Positions 50,358 through 60,705 of a stretch of 64,000 nt of DNA are shown here, in pieces. Origin of the DNA: Listeria monocytogenes (GTDB taxonomy: Bacteria; Bacillota; Bacilli; Lactobacillales; Listeriaceae); assembly GCF_013282665.1 (NCBI RefSeq), contig NZ_CP054041.1, forward strand, positions 1,336,001-1,400,000, in the 5' to 3' direction. The position numbers were made by a program, and so were the translations under genes. The notes beneath the pieces were generated by a model, which made no database searches, was not told the DNA's origin, and saw only the letters and a program-made list of their open reading frames with translations. The number at the start of each line of letters is the position of its first letter. The stretch's first letter is position 1.

Positions 50358-50533
50358 TAACCGAAAACCCTACAAACAATTTTTTGTCAAAAAGTCAAGA
50401 AAAATATCATAAAATTAGCGGATTCCAATAGACAAATGCCTAATTTATTGATATCATTTTAAGCAAGAAACGTTTTTTTTCTCTACCGAAAATCATAGCC
50501 AATAAGCAAATAAGAACATGGGAGGGACGATGT

Positions 50534-50920
50534 ATGAAAAAAGCCGAATCAAAAGTGGCGAGAATAGAAAATCGCTACATAAAAGATACTGCAACAATGA
50601 AAAAAACTCGTAGTCGTCGTCGCATTGCCCTGTTTCGTAGACTTGCTTTTATGGCTGTTATCTTTGTTGTTGTAGGTGGACTACTAACCATTACATACAC
50701 TAAACAAGCACTAACGCTCAAGGAGAAAAAAGCAAAACAAGTGCAAGTAGATAAAAAAATGGTTGCAATGAAAGATGAAGAAGAAGCGCTAAACGAACAA
50801 ATCAAGAAACTTCATGATGATGATTACATAGCTAAGTTAGCAAGAAGTGAATATTATTTATCCAAAGATGGAGAAATTATTTTTAATATTCCTGAAGAGA
50901 ATTCGAAACAAAAAGAGTAA
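50534..50920 (+). CDS. divIC: Cell-division protein DivIC (FtsB-like)
   Basis: A 128-residue bitopic protein: basic cytoplasmic head, one membrane helix (about residues 36-58, LAFMAVIFVVVGGLLTI), and an extracellular coiled coil (about 60-100) ending in the conserved DDDYIAKLARSEYYLSKDGE. It forms the DivIB-DivIC-FtsL subcomplex that activates septal peptidoglycan synthesis. The start follows GGGAGGG. Confidence 0.94.
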   Translation: MKKAESKVARIENRYIKDTATMKKTRSRRRIALFRRLAFMAVIFVVVGGLLTITYTKQALTLKEKKAKQVQVDKKMVAMKDEEEALNEQIKKLHDDDYIAKLARSEYYLSKDGEIIFNIPEENSKQKE

Positions 50921-51070
50921 GTCAGAGCCGAGCCGTCATTCTCCGTGGTAAATCAAAGGGAAAATATAGTTGAGTATTTTTGGAGTTTGTAAGTTTGACT
51001 GTTTGACACTCTTTTTATTATAGCTATAATTAAGCAATAGAGTGATATTTTAAGGAGGACGCATTTTTTT

Positions 51071-51499
51071 ATGTCGATCGAAGTAGGCAACAAGTTACAA
51101 GGGAAAGTTACTGGGATTACTAATTTTGGAGCATTTGTGGAGCTAGAAGGTGGCAAAACAGGCTTAGTTCATATTAGTGAGGTTGCAGATAACTATGTTA
51201 AAGACATTAATGACATCTTAACTGTAGGGGATGAAGTTACTGTCAAAGTAATGAATATTGGTGATGATGGTAAGATTGGTCTGTCCATTCGTAAAGCAGT
51301 AGATCGTCCGGACCGCCCAGAGAAAAGTTACGATCGTAAGCCGAAATACAACAAAAAACCCGCTGGGAACTATGTAAAACCAGCCGAGAGCTTTGAAGAT
51401 ATAATGTCTAAATTCTTGAAAGATAGTGATGAAAGACTCACTACTATCAAACGTCAAACAGAATCTAAACGTGGCGGCCGAGGAGCAAAACGCGGCTAA
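51071..51499 (+). CDS. S1-domain RNA-binding protein YabR
   Basis: A 142-residue protein with one S1 domain (1-73; GKVTGITNFGAFVELEGG, LVHISEVADNYVKDI, GKIGLSIRKA) and a basic tail rich in Arg, Lys and Gly (to GGRGAKRG). It resembles YabR/GSP13 proteins that bind the ribosome. The tail supports RNA binding. The exact role is not known. The start follows AAGGAGG. Confidence 0.9.
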   Translation: MSIEVGNKLQGKVTGITNFGAFVELEGGKTGLVHISEVADNYVKDINDILTVGDEVTVKVMNIGDDGKIGLSIRKAVDRPDRPEKSYDRKPKYNKKPAGNYVKPAESFEDIMSKFLKDSDERLTTIKRQTESKRGGRGAKRG

Positions 51500-51525
51500 T
51501 ACGCTAAAATTAATTGTAAAGTAGA

Positions 51526-51562
51526 TGCACCGTATTGGATCATTAATACGGTGCACTTTTTA
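51526..51562 (+). terminator. Terminator of the S1-protein gene
   Basis: TGCACCGTATT pairs with AATACGGTGCA over eight bases, followed by T5. Confidence 0.88.
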
Positions 51563-51605
51563 ATAAAAAATGTGAGAGCCGAATTTTGAAGGAAGGTTTT
51601 CTTGA

Positions 51606-53552
51606 ATGGATGACACCGAAAAACGAGTACATAAGTATATCAAGAAACATGATTTAATCCGATCCGATGATAAATTGCTTGTGGCAGTTTCTGGCGGCCC
51701 GGATTCTTTGGCGTTACTGCATTTTTTATGGAATTCAGATTTAGTCCAAAAAGAAGCGATTTACGTCGCGCATTTAAATCACCATTTAAGAGAAAATGCA
51801 ACGAACGAACAAAACGTCGTCGAAACTTTTTGCGAGAGGCATGGCATTCCCCTTTACATAGAAGAAGTAGACATAAAAAGTCGAGCTGAGAGTTTGCAAA
51901 AAGGTATCGAGGAAACAGCACGCATTGTCAGGTATGATTTTTTTGAGAAAGTAATGGCTGAGAAAAACATAAATAAATTGGCGCTCGCACACCATGCAGA
52001 TGACCAAATTGAAACGATCTTAATGCGACTAGTTCGTGGTAGTGCTAGTATCGGCTGGTCTGGCATACAGCCAAAACGTGAGGTAAAAGGAGGATATGCG
52101 ATTCGCCCCTTTTTACCAATTACAAAAGCCGAAATTATTGCTTACGCGCAGAAACACGAATTAGCATACGAAATTGATGAATCAAATGCTAGTCAAGAAT
52201 ACACAAGAAATCGTTACAGGGCACAACTTTTACCGTTTTTAAAACAAGAAAACCCAGCTGTCTACGCACACTTCGAAAGATTTTCAGAAGAAACAAGCGA
52301 AGACTTCCGATTTTTGGAGGCACTTGCAAGTGATTTATTGAATAAAAACCTCATCAAAAACGGCAAACAGACAACGCTTTTACTTACTAGCTTTAAAAAT
52401 GAAGCGAATCCTTTACAACGCCGCGCAATTCATTTACTATTGAGATATCTGTACAATGAAGATGCCAGTTTTATTACGGTAAATCACATATATCAGATTA
52501 TCCAAATGATTCAAAGCGACAATCCGTCTAGTTCAATTGACTTACCAAATAAACTCATAGTCAATAGAGCATATGAAGAGCTCCATTTTCAATTTGGTGA
52601 AAGACAAGCTCCTTCTGAGTTTTATCATCAATTAGAACTAAACGACCGCATTGAATTAGATAGTAAATCGAGCATCCGTTTAAAGTTAAAAAGTTCCGTT
52701 GTTCAAACAAATGGGCTAAATGGAATGCTACTGGATGCTGAAGAAATAACACTTCCTTTAATTGTTCGAAATCGTGTGAACGGCGACAGAATGACGATGA
52801 AAGGACAAGCAGGTAGTAAGAAACTTAAAGATATTTTCATCGATGCCAAAATACCAAGGCAAGAACGCGACCAACTGCCGGTGATAACAGACTATACTGG
52901 AAAAATCCTTTGGGTTCCCGGTGTGAAGAAGTCTGCATATGACCGAGAATTTAGTCGCAGCAAAAAGCAATACATTATTAGGTACACTCGAAATATAGGA
53001 GGAAACGAGAGCATGCATAATGATATTCAGAAAGTGCTGATATCTGAGGACGAATTACAAGAGAAAATTCGTGAACTAGGTCGTGAGTTAACAACAGAAT
53101 ATGAAGGACGTAACCCATTAGTAGTTGGGGTATTAAAAGGTGCAACTCCTTTTATGACTGATTTACTTAAAAGAGTAGACACATACTTAGAAATGGACTT
53201 CATGGACGTATCCAGTTATGGAAATGGTACCGTATCATCGGGTGAGGTAAAAATCATTAAAGACCTTAATGCATCAGTAGAAGGTCGCGATGTACTTGTT
53301 ATTGAAGATATCATTGATAGCGGGCGTACACTTAGTTATCTAGTAGACCTAATCAAATACCGCAAAGCAAAATCAGTTAAGTTGGTTACTTTGCTTGATA
53401 AACCAGCTGGACGTAATGTAGAAATTGAAGCGGATTATGTAGGCTTTGTCGTACCAAATGAATTCGTCGTTGGATATGGTTTGGATTATGCAGAACGTTA
53501 CCGCAACCTACCATATATTGGCATTTTAAAACCAGAAATTTACAGCGAGTGA
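51606..53552 (+). CDS. tilS/hprT: Bifunctional TilS/HprT fusion
   Basis: This 648-residue protein joins two enzymes that are separate neighbours in B. subtilis. Residues 1-465 are tRNA-Ile lysidine synthetase: PP-loop SGGPDSLAL (about 30), the lysidine motif [10 protein letters not shown] and a TilS C-terminal domain. Residues 470-648 are hypoxanthine-guanine phosphoribosyltransferase with the PRPP loop [15 protein letters not shown]. The join lies near [15 protein letters not shown], where GGAGG followed by an ATG at 53012 shows that HprT could also be translated alone. There is no stop codon at the junction. The start follows GAAGGAAGG. Confidence 0.95.
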   Translation: MDDTEKRVHKYIKKHDLIRSDDKLLVAVSGGPDSLALLHFLWNSDLVQKEAIYVAHLNHHLRENATNEQNVVETFCERHGIPLYIEEVDIKSRAESLQKGIEETARIVRYDFFEKVMAEKNINKLALAHHADDQIETILMRLVRGSASIGWSGIQPKREVKGGYAIRPFLPITKAEIIAYAQKHELAYEIDESNASQEYTRNRYRAQLLPFLKQENPAVYAHFERFSEETSEDFRFLEALASDLLNKNLIKNGKQTTLLLTSFKNEANPLQRRAIHLLLRYLYNEDASFITVNHIYQIIQMIQSDNPSSSIDLPNKLIVNRAYEELHFQFGERQAPSEFYHQLELNDRIELDSKSSIRLKLKSSVVQTNGLNGMLLDAEEITLPLIVRNRVNGDRMTMKGQAGSKKLKDIFIDAKIPRQERDQLPVITDYTGKILWVPGVKKSAYDREFSRSKKQYIIRYTRNIGGNESMHNDIQKVLISEDELQEKIRELGRELTTEYEGRNPLVVGVLKGATPFMTDLLKRVDTYLEMDFMDVSSYGNGTVSSGEVKIIKDLNASVEGRDVLVIEDIIDSGRTLSYLVDLIKYRKAKSVKLVTLLDKPAGRNVEIEADYVGFVVPNEFVVGYGLDYAERYRNLPYIGILKPEIYSE

Positions 53553-53898
53553 AATTAATTAACAAACAGAACTATATTTTGTTAAAATGTAATAGATAAC
53601 TTTTCAGAAAACGAAAACAAAAAATTCATGTCAAACATGCAAAATAGTGGGCAATCGAGATTCGGTATGCTATCATTAGTCTTAGTTTTCGAAGGTGAAA
53701 ATAGTATCAATAAATATTAAAAAATCTATATTAATAATAGAATAACTTCGTAAGAGAAAAGCGAAACGGATATGTTTTTTTAATAATCAGGGGAAGAAAC
53801 ATTATTTCTAAATCTGCTATTAGTCAAAAACAACTTTTAAAGGGGTAAAAGTCCAGAGAAAGTAAGAATCCAAGCTCTTGCGTGGGAGGAGGTAAGGA
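53553..53898. other. Leader region of ftsH
   Basis: An AT-rich 346-base gap without a gene. TATGCTATCAT near 53668 may be a -10, and GGGAGGAGG at 53884 is the ftsH ribosome binding site. No riboswitch or strong terminator was recognised, so part of ftsH transcription may come from tilS/hprT. Confidence 0.45.
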
Positions 53899-55971
53899 AT
53901 GAACAGGTTTTTTAGAAATGCGATATTTTATGTCATAATATTCCTTGTTATTATCGGGATTGTTGCTTCATTTAACTCAAACAAAGAGGCAGCCAAAGAT
54001 ATTAGCTATTCAGAATTTGTGAGTAAGTTAGAAGATGGTAAAGTTAAATCCGTATCAATACAGCCTGACCGTAGTGTTTATACAATCGAAGGTGAGTTTA
54101 AATCAAGCGATAAAAGCTCCGACGACAAAAAAACCGGTCTTGGCCAAAGTAAAACAAGCAGCACTGCTTTCACAACATACGCTTTAAACAGCGATACTTC
54201 ACTAGGCGATTTGCAAAAAACGCTTGATAAAGAAGACGTGAAAACAACAATAGTACCTGCCAAACAAAACAGCGGTTGGGTTACATTCCTAACTTCTATT
54301 GTACCTTTTGTAATTATCTTCATCCTCTTCTTCTTCCTAATGAGCCAGTCTCAAGGTGGCGGTGGCGGTAAAGTAATGAGCTTTGGTAAAAGCAAAGCCA
54401 AACTTTACAACGACGACAAGAAGAAAGTTCGCTTCACAGATGTAGCTGGAGCAGACGAGGAAAAACAAGAACTTGTTGAAGTAGTAGAATTCCTAAAAGA
54501 TCCGCGCAAATTTGCGGACCTTGGCGCACGTATTCCGAAAGGTGTCCTTTTAGTGGGGCCTCCGGGTACTGGTAAAACCTTGCTAGCTCGTGCAGTTGCC
54601 GGTGAAGCAGGCGTGCCATTCTTCTCTATCTCGGGTTCAGACTTTGTAGAAATGTTTGTCGGTGTCGGTGCAAGCCGTGTCCGTGACTTATTCGAAAATG
54701 CGAAGAAAAATGCACCATGTATCATTTTCATTGATGAAATTGATGCAGTTGGTCGTCAACGTGGAGCAGGAATGGGCGGCGGTCATGATGAACGTGAACA
54801 AACCCTAAACCAATTACTAGTTGAAATGGATGGTTTTGGCGGCAATGAAGGTATCATCATTATTGCAGCAACTAACCGTGCAGACGTACTTGACCCAGCA
54901 CTTCTTCGTCCAGGCCGTTTTGACCGTCAAATTATGGTTGATCGTCCAGACGTAAAAGGCCGTGAAGCAGTACTTCGCGTTCATGCTCGTAACAAACCAC
55001 TTGCTAAAAGTGTTGATTTAAAAGCAATCGCTCAACGTACACCGGGATTCTCTGGTGCCGATTTAGAAAACTTACTGAATGAAGCTGCACTTGTTGCCGC
55101 ACGTTCCGATAAGAAAGAAATAGATATGAGTGACCTCGATGAAGCTAGTGACCGCGTAATTGCTGGACCGGCTAAGAAAAATCGAGTTATCTCTGAAAAA
55201 GAACGCCGCACAGTCGCGTATCATGAAGGTGGTCACGTTATCGTCGGAATGGTACTTGATGAAGCGGAAGTTGTGCATAAAGTTACCATTGTTCCTCGTG
55301 GACAAGCTGGTGGTTATGCCGTAATGTTACCAAAAGAAGATCGCTTCCTTATGACAAAAGCTGAGTTAATGGACCGTATCACAGGTTTGCTTGGTGGACG
55401 CGTAGCCGAAGAAGTTACTTTTGGTGAAGTAACAACTGGTGCAAGTAATGACTTTGAACGTGCAACCGAACTTGCTCGCCGCATGGTAACTGAATGGGGT
55501 ATGAGTGACAAGATTGGCCCACTTCAATTCACTTCTGGTAACGGTCAAGTATTTATGGGCCGCGATTTCGGCAGCGACAAAGGTTATTCCGATAAAATCG
55601 CTTACGAAATTGACACAGAAGTTCAAAGCTTAATCCGCTACTGTTATGACCGCGCTAAAACAATCATTACAGAACACCAAGAGCAACATAAACTTATCGC
55701 GGAAACATTACTAAAAGTAGAAACATTAGATGCTCGCCAAATTCGTTCTCTATTTGATGACGGTGTAATGCCTCCAGATATCGATACGATTGACGTAGAA
55801 GCAGAATATCCTTCCGAAAAAGACGAAGAGCCAGTAGGTAAATCTTTTGAAGAAGAAAAAGAAGACTTGAAAGAAGAAAAAGTCGAAGAAACAAAAGAAG
55901 AGCCAAAAGAAGTGACTTCGGAAGATGCTCCAAACATTGAGCAAACACCAAACGATAAAAAAGACGAATAA
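53899..55971 (+). CDS. ftsH: ATP-dependent zinc metalloprotease FtsH
   Basis: A 690-residue membrane AAA+ protease. Two helices (about 4-24 and 112-135) bracket an extracytoplasmic domain. The AAA domain has Walker A GPPGTGKT (about 220), Walker [12 protein letters not shown] and the second region of homology ([20 protein letters not shown] in part). The protease motif HEGGH is at 442. The C-terminal tail is very rich in Glu and Lys. It degrades misfolded membrane and regulatory proteins. Confidence 0.97.
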   Translation: MNRFFRNAIFYVIIFLVIIGIVASFNSNKEAAKDISYSEFVSKLEDGKVKSVSIQPDRSVYTIEGEFKSSDKSSDDKKTGLGQSKTSSTAFTTYALNSDTSLGDLQKTLDKEDVKTTIVPAKQNSGWVTFLTSIVPFVIIFILFFFLMSQSQGGGGGKVMSFGKSKAKLYNDDKKKVRFTDVAGADEEKQELVEVVEFLKDPRKFADLGARIPKGVLLVGPPGTGKTLLARAVAGEAGVPFFSISGSDFVEMFVGVGASRVRDLFENAKKNAPCIIFIDEIDAVGRQRGAGMGGGHDEREQTLNQLLVEMDGFGGNEGIIIIAATNRADVLDPALLRPGRFDRQIMVDRPDVKGREAVLRVHARNKPLAKSVDLKAIAQRTPGFSGADLENLLNEAALVAARSDKKEIDMSDLDEASDRVIAGPAKKNRVISEKERRTVAYHEGGHVIVGMVLDEAEVVHKVTIVPRGQAGGYAVMLPKEDRFLMTKAELMDRITGLLGGRVAEEVTFGEVTTGASNDFERATELARRMVTEWGMSDKIGPLQFTSGNGQVFMGRDFGSDKGYSDKIAYEIDTEVQSLIRYCYDRAKTIITEHQEQHKLIAETLLKVETLDARQIRSLFDDGVMPPDIDTIDVEAEYPSEKDEEPVGKSFEEEKEDLKEEKVEETKEEPKEVTSEDAPNIEQTPNDKKDE

Positions 55972-55977
55972 AATCAA

Positions 55978-56007
55978 AGAGGCTGGGCTTTCCCAGTCTC
56001 TTTTTTG
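55978..56007 (+). terminator. Terminator of ftsH
   Basis: AGAGGCTGGG pairs with CCCAGTCTCT over four bases, followed by T6. Confidence 0.9.
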
Positions 56008-56086
56008 AAGCTATATTATTCGGATTTTCCTATAAAACATGTTATGATACGTTAGAAAAATCTTCTAAAGGACGGTATTTAAACTT

Positions 56087-56866
56087 ATGATACTTGTAAT
56101 TGACGTTGGAAATACTAACTGTACTGTCGGAGTTTATGAAAAACAAAAACTTCTAAAACATTGGCGCATGACAACAGATCGTCACCGTACATCCGATGAA
56201 TTAGGAATGACAGTCTTGAACTTTTTTTCTTATGCGAATTTAACTCCTTCTGATATTCAAGGAATTATTATTTCGTCCGTTGTTCCACCAATTATGCACG
56301 CAATGGAAACAATGTGTGTACGCTATTTTAATATCCGACCACTAATCGTTGGTCCAGGAATAAAAACTGGCTTAAATCTCAAAGTCGATAATCCTCGCGA
56401 AATCGGATCTGACCGAATTGTAAACGCCGTAGCAGCGTCAGAAGAATACGGTACACCGGTTATCGTAGTTGATTTTGGCACAGCGACTACATTTTGCTAT
56501 ATCGATGAATCAGGCGTGTACCAAGGTGGCGCTATTGCCCCAGGAATTATGATTTCGACCGAAGCCCTATACAACCGCGCTGCTAAACTTCCGCGCGTAG
56601 ATATTGCTGAATCAAATCAAATCATCGGCAAATCTACCGTGGCCTCCATGCAAGCGGGCATCTTTTATGGCTTCGTCGGCCAGTGCGAAGGGATTATTGC
56701 AGAAATGAAAAAACAATCCAACGCAAGCCCAGTAGTAGTTGCAACAGGCGGGCTCGCTCGGATGATAACAGAAAAATCTTCCGCAGTAGACATTTTAGAT
56801 CCATTTTTAACATTAAAAGGTCTAGAACTTCTATATAGAAGAAACAAACCAACTACAGAAAAATAA
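56087..56866 (+). CDS. coaX: Type III pantothenate kinase
   Basis: The 259-residue CoaX, first step of coenzyme A synthesis, has [12 protein letters not shown] at the N-terminus, [11 protein letters not shown] and [14 protein letters not shown], the usual ATP and pantothenate sites of this ASKHA-fold class. Type III enzymes are not inhibited by CoA. It starts 120 bases after ftsH and is followed by hslO after 15 bases. Confidence 0.95.
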   Translation: MILVIDVGNTNCTVGVYEKQKLLKHWRMTTDRHRTSDELGMTVLNFFSYANLTPSDIQGIIISSVVPPIMHAMETMCVRYFNIRPLIVGPGIKTGLNLKVDNPREIGSDRIVNAVAASEEYGTPVIVVDFGTATTFCYIDESGVYQGGAIAPGIMISTEALYNRAAKLPRVDIAESNQIIGKSTVASMQAGIFYGFVGQCEGIIAEMKKQSNASPVVVATGGLARMITEKSSAVDILDPFLTLKGLELLYRRNKPTTEK

Positions 56867-56881
56867 AAGGAGTTTTATATA

Positions 56882-57766
56882 ATGAATGATTATTTAGTTA
56901 AAGCGTTAGCCTACGATGGCATGGCGCGTGTATATGCAGCAGTAACAACTGAAACAATCAAAGAAGCTCAAAGAAGACATGATACATGGTCCGTCTCATC
57001 CGCCGCACTTGGTAGAACGATGACAGGAACACTTTTCCTTGGAGCGATGCAAAAAGAAGACCAAAAAATAACTGTAAAAATCGAAGGCGACGGTCCAATC
57101 GGTCCAATCGTAGCTGATAGTAATGCGCAAGGTCAAATCAGAGGATACGTAACAAATCCACACGTTCATTTCAGTGAACTAAATGAAGTTGGAAAACTAG
57201 ACGTCTGCCGCGGTGTTGGAACATCCGGAATGCTTTCAGTTGTAAAAGATTTAGGCTTTGGTGAAAATTTCACCGGACAAACACCAATTGTTTCAGGCGA
57301 AATTGGCGAAGATTTTACGTATTACCTAGCGACATCTGAACAAATCAATTCCTCTGTTGGTGTAGGGGTGCTTGTTAACCCAGATGATACAATCGAAGCA
57401 GCTGGTGGATTCATGTTGCAGCTACTTCCTGGTGCGACAGATGAAATCATTGATGAAATCGAAAAAAATCTGACGGCTCTACCAACAGTTTCTAGAATGA
57501 TTGAAGCGGGCGAAACTCCTGAATCTATTCTAGCTAAACTTGCAGGTGGCGAAGATAAACTACAAATCTTAGAAAAAATTCCCGTTTCCTTTGAATGTAA
57601 CTGCTCCAAAGAACGTTTTGGTAGTGTAATAATTTCACTTGGAAAAGAAGAAATTCGTTCGATGATAGAAGAGGATCACGGCGCAGAAGCAGAATGTCAT
57701 TTTTGCCGTAACACCTATGATTTCTCAGAAGAAGAATTAGAAAAACTATACGAAGAAGCAAAATAA
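56882..57766 (+). CDS. hslO: Redox-regulated chaperone Hsp33
   Basis: A 294-residue Hsp33: an N-terminal substrate-binding core ([14 protein letters not shown]) and a C-terminal redox switch with four zinc-binding cysteines in ECNCSKE and CHFC. Oxidation releases zinc and activates holdase function. It has AAGGAG upstream and is coupled with coaX. Confidence 0.95.
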   Translation: MNDYLVKALAYDGMARVYAAVTTETIKEAQRRHDTWSVSSAALGRTMTGTLFLGAMQKEDQKITVKIEGDGPIGPIVADSNAQGQIRGYVTNPHVHFSELNEVGKLDVCRGVGTSGMLSVVKDLGFGENFTGQTPIVSGEIGEDFTYYLATSEQINSSVGVGVLVNPDDTIEAAGGFMLQLLPGATDEIIDEIEKNLTALPTVSRMIEAGETPESILAKLAGGEDKLQILEKIPVSFECNCSKERFGSVIISLGKEEIRSMIEEDHGAEAECHFCRNTYDFSEEELEKLYEEAK

Positions 57767-57768
57767 AT

Positions 57769-57801
57769 AAAAAGGAGCGCCTAATGGGTTGCTCCTTTTT
57801 A
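57769..57801 (+). terminator. Terminator of hslO
   Basis: AAAAGGAGC pairs with GCTCCTTTT over 12 bases, followed by T. Confidence 0.82.
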
Positions 57802-57814
57802 AAAGAGGTTAAAC

Positions 57815-57844
57815 TTGACAAAACAGGTCGGAATTAATTAAACT
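57815..57844 (+). promoter_or_regulatory. Promoter of cysK
   Basis: A perfect TTGACA with a TAAACT -10 at 18 bases. The spacer contains CGGAATTAATT, which resembles half of a CymR box, the cysteine-metabolism repressor of Firmicutes. The match is weak. Confidence 0.5.
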
Positions 57845-57881
57845 AAATGAAAGACCTAAAATAGATAGGAGTGCTTTAATA

Positions 57882-58808
57882 ATGACAATTGCAAATTCAA
57901 TCACTGATTTAATTGGAAAGACACCTATTGTGAAACTTAATCGTTTACCAGAAGCAGGAAGCGCTGATGTATACGTAAAATTAGAATTCCAAAATCCAGG
58001 TGGCAGCGTAAAAGACCGTATTGCTAACGCTATGATCGAAAGCGCTGAAAAATCTGGTGCATTAAAACCAGGCGACACAATTATTGAGCCAACTAGTGGG
58101 AATACTGGTATCGGCCTAGCAATGGTAGCAGCAGCAAAAGGCTACCAAGCAATCTTCGTAATGCCGGAAACAATGAGCTTAGAACGTCGCAAATTACTTC
58201 AAGCTTACGGTGCAAAATTAGTTTTAACACCGGGACCAGACGGCATGAAAGGCGCAATTGCTAAAGCGGAAGAACTTGCAAAAGAAAATAACTATTTTGT
58301 TCCACAACAATTCCACAACCCAGCAAACCCAGCTGTCCATGAAGAAACAACTGGACCAGAAATCGTTGAAGCTTTCGGTAAAGATGGCTTAGATGCTTTC
58401 ATCGCAGGAGTTGGAACAGGCGGAACAGTAACTGGTGTAGGACATGTACTGAAAAAGAACTATCCAGATGTTAAAATCTATGCTCTTGAGCCAGAAGAAT
58501 CCCCAGTACTTAGCGGAGGTTCTCCATCACCTCATAAAATCCAAGGTATCGGCGCTGGCTTCGTACCAGACACATTAGATACAAAAGTTTATGATGGTAT
58601 TTTAAAAGTTTCAAGTGAAGATGCGTTAGAAACAGCACGCGAAGTAGCGAAAAAAGAAGGTATCTTAGTAGGTATTTCTTCTGGCGCAACTGTTAAAGCA
58701 GCTCTAGACCTTGCAAAAGAACTTGGTGCAGGCAAAAAAGTACTTGCAATCGTTGCAAGTAATGGTGAACGCTATTTAAGTACACCACTTTATAATTTTG
58801 AAGATTAA
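57882..58808 (+). CDS. cysK: Cysteine synthase A
   Basis: A 308-residue O-acetylserine sulfhydrylase. The PLP lysine is in [11 protein letters not shown] (about residue 45), the phosphate loop is [10 protein letters not shown], and TSGNTG binds the substrate carboxylate. It makes cysteine from O-acetylserine and sulfide, and in B. subtilis forms a complex with CymR. The start follows TAGGAGTG. Confidence 0.95.
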   Translation: MTIANSITDLIGKTPIVKLNRLPEAGSADVYVKLEFQNPGGSVKDRIANAMIESAEKSGALKPGDTIIEPTSGNTGIGLAMVAAAKGYQAIFVMPETMSLERRKLLQAYGAKLVLTPGPDGMKGAIAKAEELAKENNYFVPQQFHNPANPAVHEETTGPEIVEAFGKDGLDAFIAGVGTGGTVTGVGHVLKKNYPDVKIYALEPEESPVLSGGSPSPHKIQGIGAGFVPDTLDTKVYDGILKVSSEDALETAREVAKKEGILVGISSGATVKAALDLAKELGAGKKVLAIVASNGERYLSTPLYNFED

Positions 58809-58814
58809 TAAACT

Positions 58815-58843
58815 GGAGCCTAGATTTTCTAGGCTCTTTTTTT
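58815..58843 (+). terminator. Terminator of cysK
   Basis: GAGCCTAG pairs with CTAGGCTC, followed by T7. Confidence 0.9.
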
Positions 58844-58931
58844 ATGAAAAGAATTAAATGTATTTCTTACTATTTTCTAATCAAACGCACAGCGGAAATT
58901 TTCTTTTCTTAGTTAATATATAATCATAAGC

Positions 58932-59036
58932 TAACAACAAGCAAAACATTTTCATTCTTTCCCCTTTTAGAGTGAAAATCCCAAACTCCCTTTTTGACCA
59001 GTGTGGTTTACTCCCTTTTTCCACACTGGTTTTTTA
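58932..59036 (+). ncRNA. lhrC: LhrC-family small RNA, copy 1
   Basis: A -10 TATAAT at 58919-58924 precedes the RNA. The transcript of about 105 bases has three CU-rich sites (CTTTCCCCTTTT, ACTCCCTTTTTGA, ACTCCCTTTTTCC) and a terminator stem ACCAGTGTGG / CCACACTGGT with T6. LhrC RNAs are induced by the LisRK system under cell-envelope stress and pair through their UCCC motifs with ribosome binding sites of lapB, oppA and tcsA mRNAs. The 5' end is estimated from the -10. Confidence 0.88.
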
Positions 59037-59134
59037 ATGCCCAAAAATGAAAAGAAAAACCGAAAAATCTCATGAAACTTTAACAAAAATCACAGCATAT
59101 CCACCAAAAACTCGGTTAATATATAGTCATAAGC

Positions 59135-59240
59135 TAACAACAAGCAAAACATTTTCATTCTTTCCCCTTTTTAGAATGAAAATCCCAAACTCCCTTTTTG
59201 ACCAGTGTGGTTTACTCCCTTTTTCCACACTGGTTTTTTT
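59135..59240 (+). ncRNA. lhrC: LhrC-family small RNA, copy 2
   Basis: The -10 is TATAGT at 59122-59127. The body is nearly identical to copy 1, with the same ACCAGTGTGG terminator stem and T7. The upstream 80 bases match those of copy 3, which probably carry the LisR-responsive promoter. Confidence 0.88.
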
Positions 59241-59339
59241 GATGCCTAAAAATGAAAAGAAAAACGGAGAAATCTCATGGAACTTTAACAAAAATCACAG
59301 CATATCCACCAAAAACTTGGTTAATATATAGTCATAAGC

Positions 59340-59446
59340 TAACAACAAGCAAAACATTTTCATTCTTCTCCCCCCTTTAGAATGAAGATCCCAAACTCCC
59401 TTTTTGACCGATGCGGTTTACTCCCTTTTCCGCATCGGTTTTTTTG
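59340..59446 (+). ncRNA. lhrC: LhrC-family small RNA, copy 3
   Basis: The -10 is TATAGT at 59327-59332. The CU-rich motifs are kept. The terminator stem reads ACCGATGCGG / CCGCATCGGT: several positions differ from copies 1 and 2, and every change is matched on the other arm. The RNA ends about 55 bases before the folP start. Confidence 0.88.
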
Positions 59447-59501
59447 TGCGCTAAAATCACTGAATTCTGCTATAATAAATCTCGGAAAGAGGTGTTTGTG
59501 C

Positions 59502-60317
59502 TTGAAGAAGTGGAAAAGAGATCACCTAGGGATGGTCATGGGAATATTGAATGTTACGCCAGATTCTTTTTCGGATGGTGGAAAATATATGCAAGTAGAA
59601 GAAGCGGTGGCTCGAGCTTTGCGAATGGCAGAAGATGGAGCGGCGATTATTGACGTTGGCGGAATATCTACTCGTCCTGGTTTTACAGAAGTAACGCCTG
59701 AGGAAGAACTTACCCGAATTATTCCTGTTATTAAAGCTGTTAGGGCGAAACTTCCGGATATATGGATTTCTGTTGATACTTGGCGCGCCGAAGTAGCTGA
59801 AAAAGCTATTTTAGCAGGAGCAAATATGATAAATGATCAATGGGGCGCAAAAAAAGAACCGAAAATTGCGGAAGTGGCTGCGAAATACAACGTACCGATT
59901 TGTCTGATGCATAACCGCGAAAATAAACAATATGATAATTTTCTGGAAGATGTAAAGAAAGATTTATTAGAAAGTGTTGCAATTGCTAAAGCGGCATCCG
60001 TGCCAGATGAACACATTATTCTAGATCCGGGTTTCGGTTTTGTTAAAACGCCTGCGCAGAATTTGGAGGTATTACGACGCATTGATGAGATAGTGGAACT
60101 TGGTTACGAGGTTTTACTTGGTACGAGTAGAAAGTCAACAATTGGTCTCGTCTTAGGAACTACTCCAGAGGATAGAATGGAGGGAACTGGAGCGACAACG
60201 GTATATGGATTTTCGAAAGGTTGCACCATTACTCGTGTACACGATGTGCTTCCAATTGCGCGCATGGTAAGAATGACGGATGCGATTACTGGCAAATTAG
60301 ATATTACAAAATTATAA
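59502..60317 (+). CDS. folP: Dihydropteroate synthase
   Basis: A 271-residue enzyme that joins p-aminobenzoate to the pterin; it is the sulfonamide target. It has MGILNVTPDSFSDGG at the N-terminus and DVGGISTRPG, LDPGFGF and the C-terminal RVHDV. The TTG at 59502 is nine bases after AAAGAGG; the open frame extends upstream into the LhrC array, but there is no translation signal there. In B. subtilis pabB, pabA and pabC precede it; here the small RNA array does. Confidence 0.94.
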   Translation: MKKWKRDHLGMVMGILNVTPDSFSDGGKYMQVEEAVARALRMAEDGAAIIDVGGISTRPGFTEVTPEEELTRIIPVIKAVRAKLPDIWISVDTWRAEVAEKAILAGANMINDQWGAKKEPKIAEVAAKYNVPICLMHNRENKQYDNFLEDVKKDLLESVAIAKAASVPDEHIILDPGFGFVKTPAQNLEVLRRIDEIVELGYEVLLGTSRKSTIGLVLGTTPEDRMEGTGATTVYGFSKGCTITRVHDVLPIARMVRMTDAITGKLDITKL

Positions 60318-60330
60318 AGAGGTGCTTTAG

Positions 60331-60705
60331 TTGGATAAAATTTATTTAAATGAATTAGTGTTTTACGGATATCACGGAGTTTTAGCGGAAGAAACGAAAT
60401 TAGGGCAAACGTTTAGAGTATCGCTTATTCTCGGTCTTTCTACTAAAAAAGCAGGAGTTTCGGACAGCGTAGACGACACAGTCAGCTATGCAGAGGTTTA
60501 TGAAACAGTAAAAGAAATAGTGGAAGGAACGCCATTTAAATTAATCGAGGCACTTGCCGAAAAAATTGCAACGGAAGTTTTAACTGGTTATCCTCTATTA
60601 GAAGAAGTGACTGTAAAACTTATTAAACCCAATCCTCCCATTCCGGGACATTATGATTCTGTTGCAGTAGAAATTGAACGTAAAAGAAGTGATTTGAATG
60701 GCTAA
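60331..60705 (+). CDS. folB: Dihydroneopterin aldolase
   Basis: A 124-residue enzyme with the signature YHGVLAEETKLGQTF and the catalytic Glu and Lys in LIEALAEKI and VKLIKPNPPI. It forms the hydroxymethyl-dihydropterin used by folK. The start is TTG with AAAGAGGTG upstream. It overlaps folK by eight bases. Confidence 0.94.
   Translation: MDKIYLNELVFYGYHGVLAEETKLGQTFRVSLILGLSTKKAGVSDSVDDTVSYAEVYETVKEIVEGTPFKLIEALAEKIATEVLTGYPLLEEVTVKLIKPNPPIPGHYDSVAVEIERKRSDLNG

Larger units (their letters stand above)
58919..59446. repeat. Tandem array of three ~204-bp repeat units
   Basis: The -10 boxes lie at 58919, 59122 and 59327, so units are 203 and 205 bases apart. Copies 2 and 3 also share the upstream part (from about GAAAAGAAAAAC to the promoter); copy 1 has different upstream DNA. 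The units encode small RNAs of the LhrC family. Confidence 0.95.

Noticed and set aside
59047..59331. 94-codon open frame in the LhrC array
   Set aside because: It spans two repeat units, crosses a terminator, has no ribosome binding site and encodes a repeated low-complexity peptide.
58919..59446. Repeats suggesting a CRISPR array
   Set aside because: Units are ~204 bases with nearly identical sequence throughout, have promoters and terminators, and there are no cas genes. They are small RNA genes.
59382..59501. Upstream extension of folP
   Set aside because: The extension lies within LhrC copy 3, and the start at 59502 has the correct ribosome binding site and family N-terminus.
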